Below, one piece after another: positions 5,152-5,254 of a stretch of 5,254 nucleotides of DNA (position 1 is the first letter of the stretch; every line of letters begins with the position of its first letter). The DNA lies in the NCBI GenBank assembly GCA_002393815.1, contig DGUB01000060.1:1-5254 (forward strand), read 5' to 3'. Both the position numbers and the translations under genes were made by a program. This stretch comes from Ruminococcus sp. UBA4321. Its GTDB lineage: Bacteria > Bacillota > Clostridia > Oscillospirales > Ruminococcaceae. The notes under the pieces were generated by a model. It was not told where the DNA came from, searched no databases, and saw only the letters and a program-made list of their open reading frames with translations.

Positions 5152-5254
5152 TTATAGGATACTGTTCTCGTATGCGTGTTTTATCATTTCCAGTGCCATC
5201 CCCGGCTTGGTTTTGAACTCACAGTTATCTGGTATTCCTGCTTTTCTGCATCTT
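5152..5254 (-). pseudogene. C-terminal end of a coding frame cut by the window edge, possibly a transposase remnant
   Basis: Reading the minus strand from 5253 gives 33 residues ending at a TAA (5152-5154). The segment 'CEFKTKPGMALEMIKHAYEN' resembles, from memory, the region just ahead of a catalytic aspartate in IS701-like DDE transposases ('-TK-ELALEMI--A---GIPF-WV--D'). The expected following segment is missing because of the stop codon, so if the likeness is right this is a truncated remnant. Its stop is 5 bases from that of the convergent dockerin gene. With so little sequence, coding status and family are both uncertain. Confidence 0.35.

Noticed and set aside
1..5254. CRISPR array, tRNA, rRNA, phage or defence genes
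   Set aside because: No regularly spaced repeats, RNA gene signatures or phage or defence domains were seen on either strand.

Overview
This window looks like chromosomal DNA from an anaerobic, low-to-mid-GC Firmicute, most likely a Ruminococcus-type member of the Clostridia. The main clue is a secreted protein ending in a dockerin module whose two calcium-loop repeats and 'LQRWL'/'LLKRML' helices resemble those of cellulosome-forming ruminococci. Strong AGGAGG-type ribosome binding sites and a near-perfect TTGACA/TATACT promoter also fit Firmicutes. The genus is an inference from these features; no 16S or other marker is present.

Positions 3207 down to 1 (minus strand) hold one compact operon: a strong promoter overlapped by an inverted repeat, a short YtrA-type GntR repressor, an ABC ATPase, two six-helix ABC-2 permeases of the kind paired with such ATPases, and the first 118 residues of a secreted serine beta-lactamase-fold protein that runs off the left edge. 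Genes overlap by 4 and 17 bases or are separated by 12-base gaps that hold the next ribosome binding site. This is the architecture of an antibiotic or cell-envelope-stress responsive YtrA-like transporter operon with a secreted serine hydrolase attached. The hydrolase begins at 355 and is easily missed because it is cut by the window edge.

Positions 3246-3288 hold a hairpin terminator that separates this operon from a minus-strand ORF at 3310-3846. That ORF looks like the C-terminal part of a longer protein: its frame stays open without a start codon back to 3906.

On the plus strand, 3923-5146 encodes a secreted protein with a signal peptide, BspA-type leucine-rich repeats and a dockerin. 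It is the only plus-strand gene. It begins 16 bases beyond the open end of the truncated minus-strand frame and ends in an odd hydrophobic tail only 5 bases from the stop of a convergent minus-strand coding fragment at the right edge, which faintly resembles a DDE transposase. Both flanks of this gene therefore look like rearrangement junctions. Its signal-peptide region also contains a striking 35-base near-perfect palindrome flanked by 10-base direct repeats.

No complete novel defence or mobile system is visible. The most interesting items are the regulator/ABC/serine-hydrolase operon, the coding palindrome, and the two abnormal junctions around the repeat-dockerin gene. There is no gene-free stretch longer than 300 bases.
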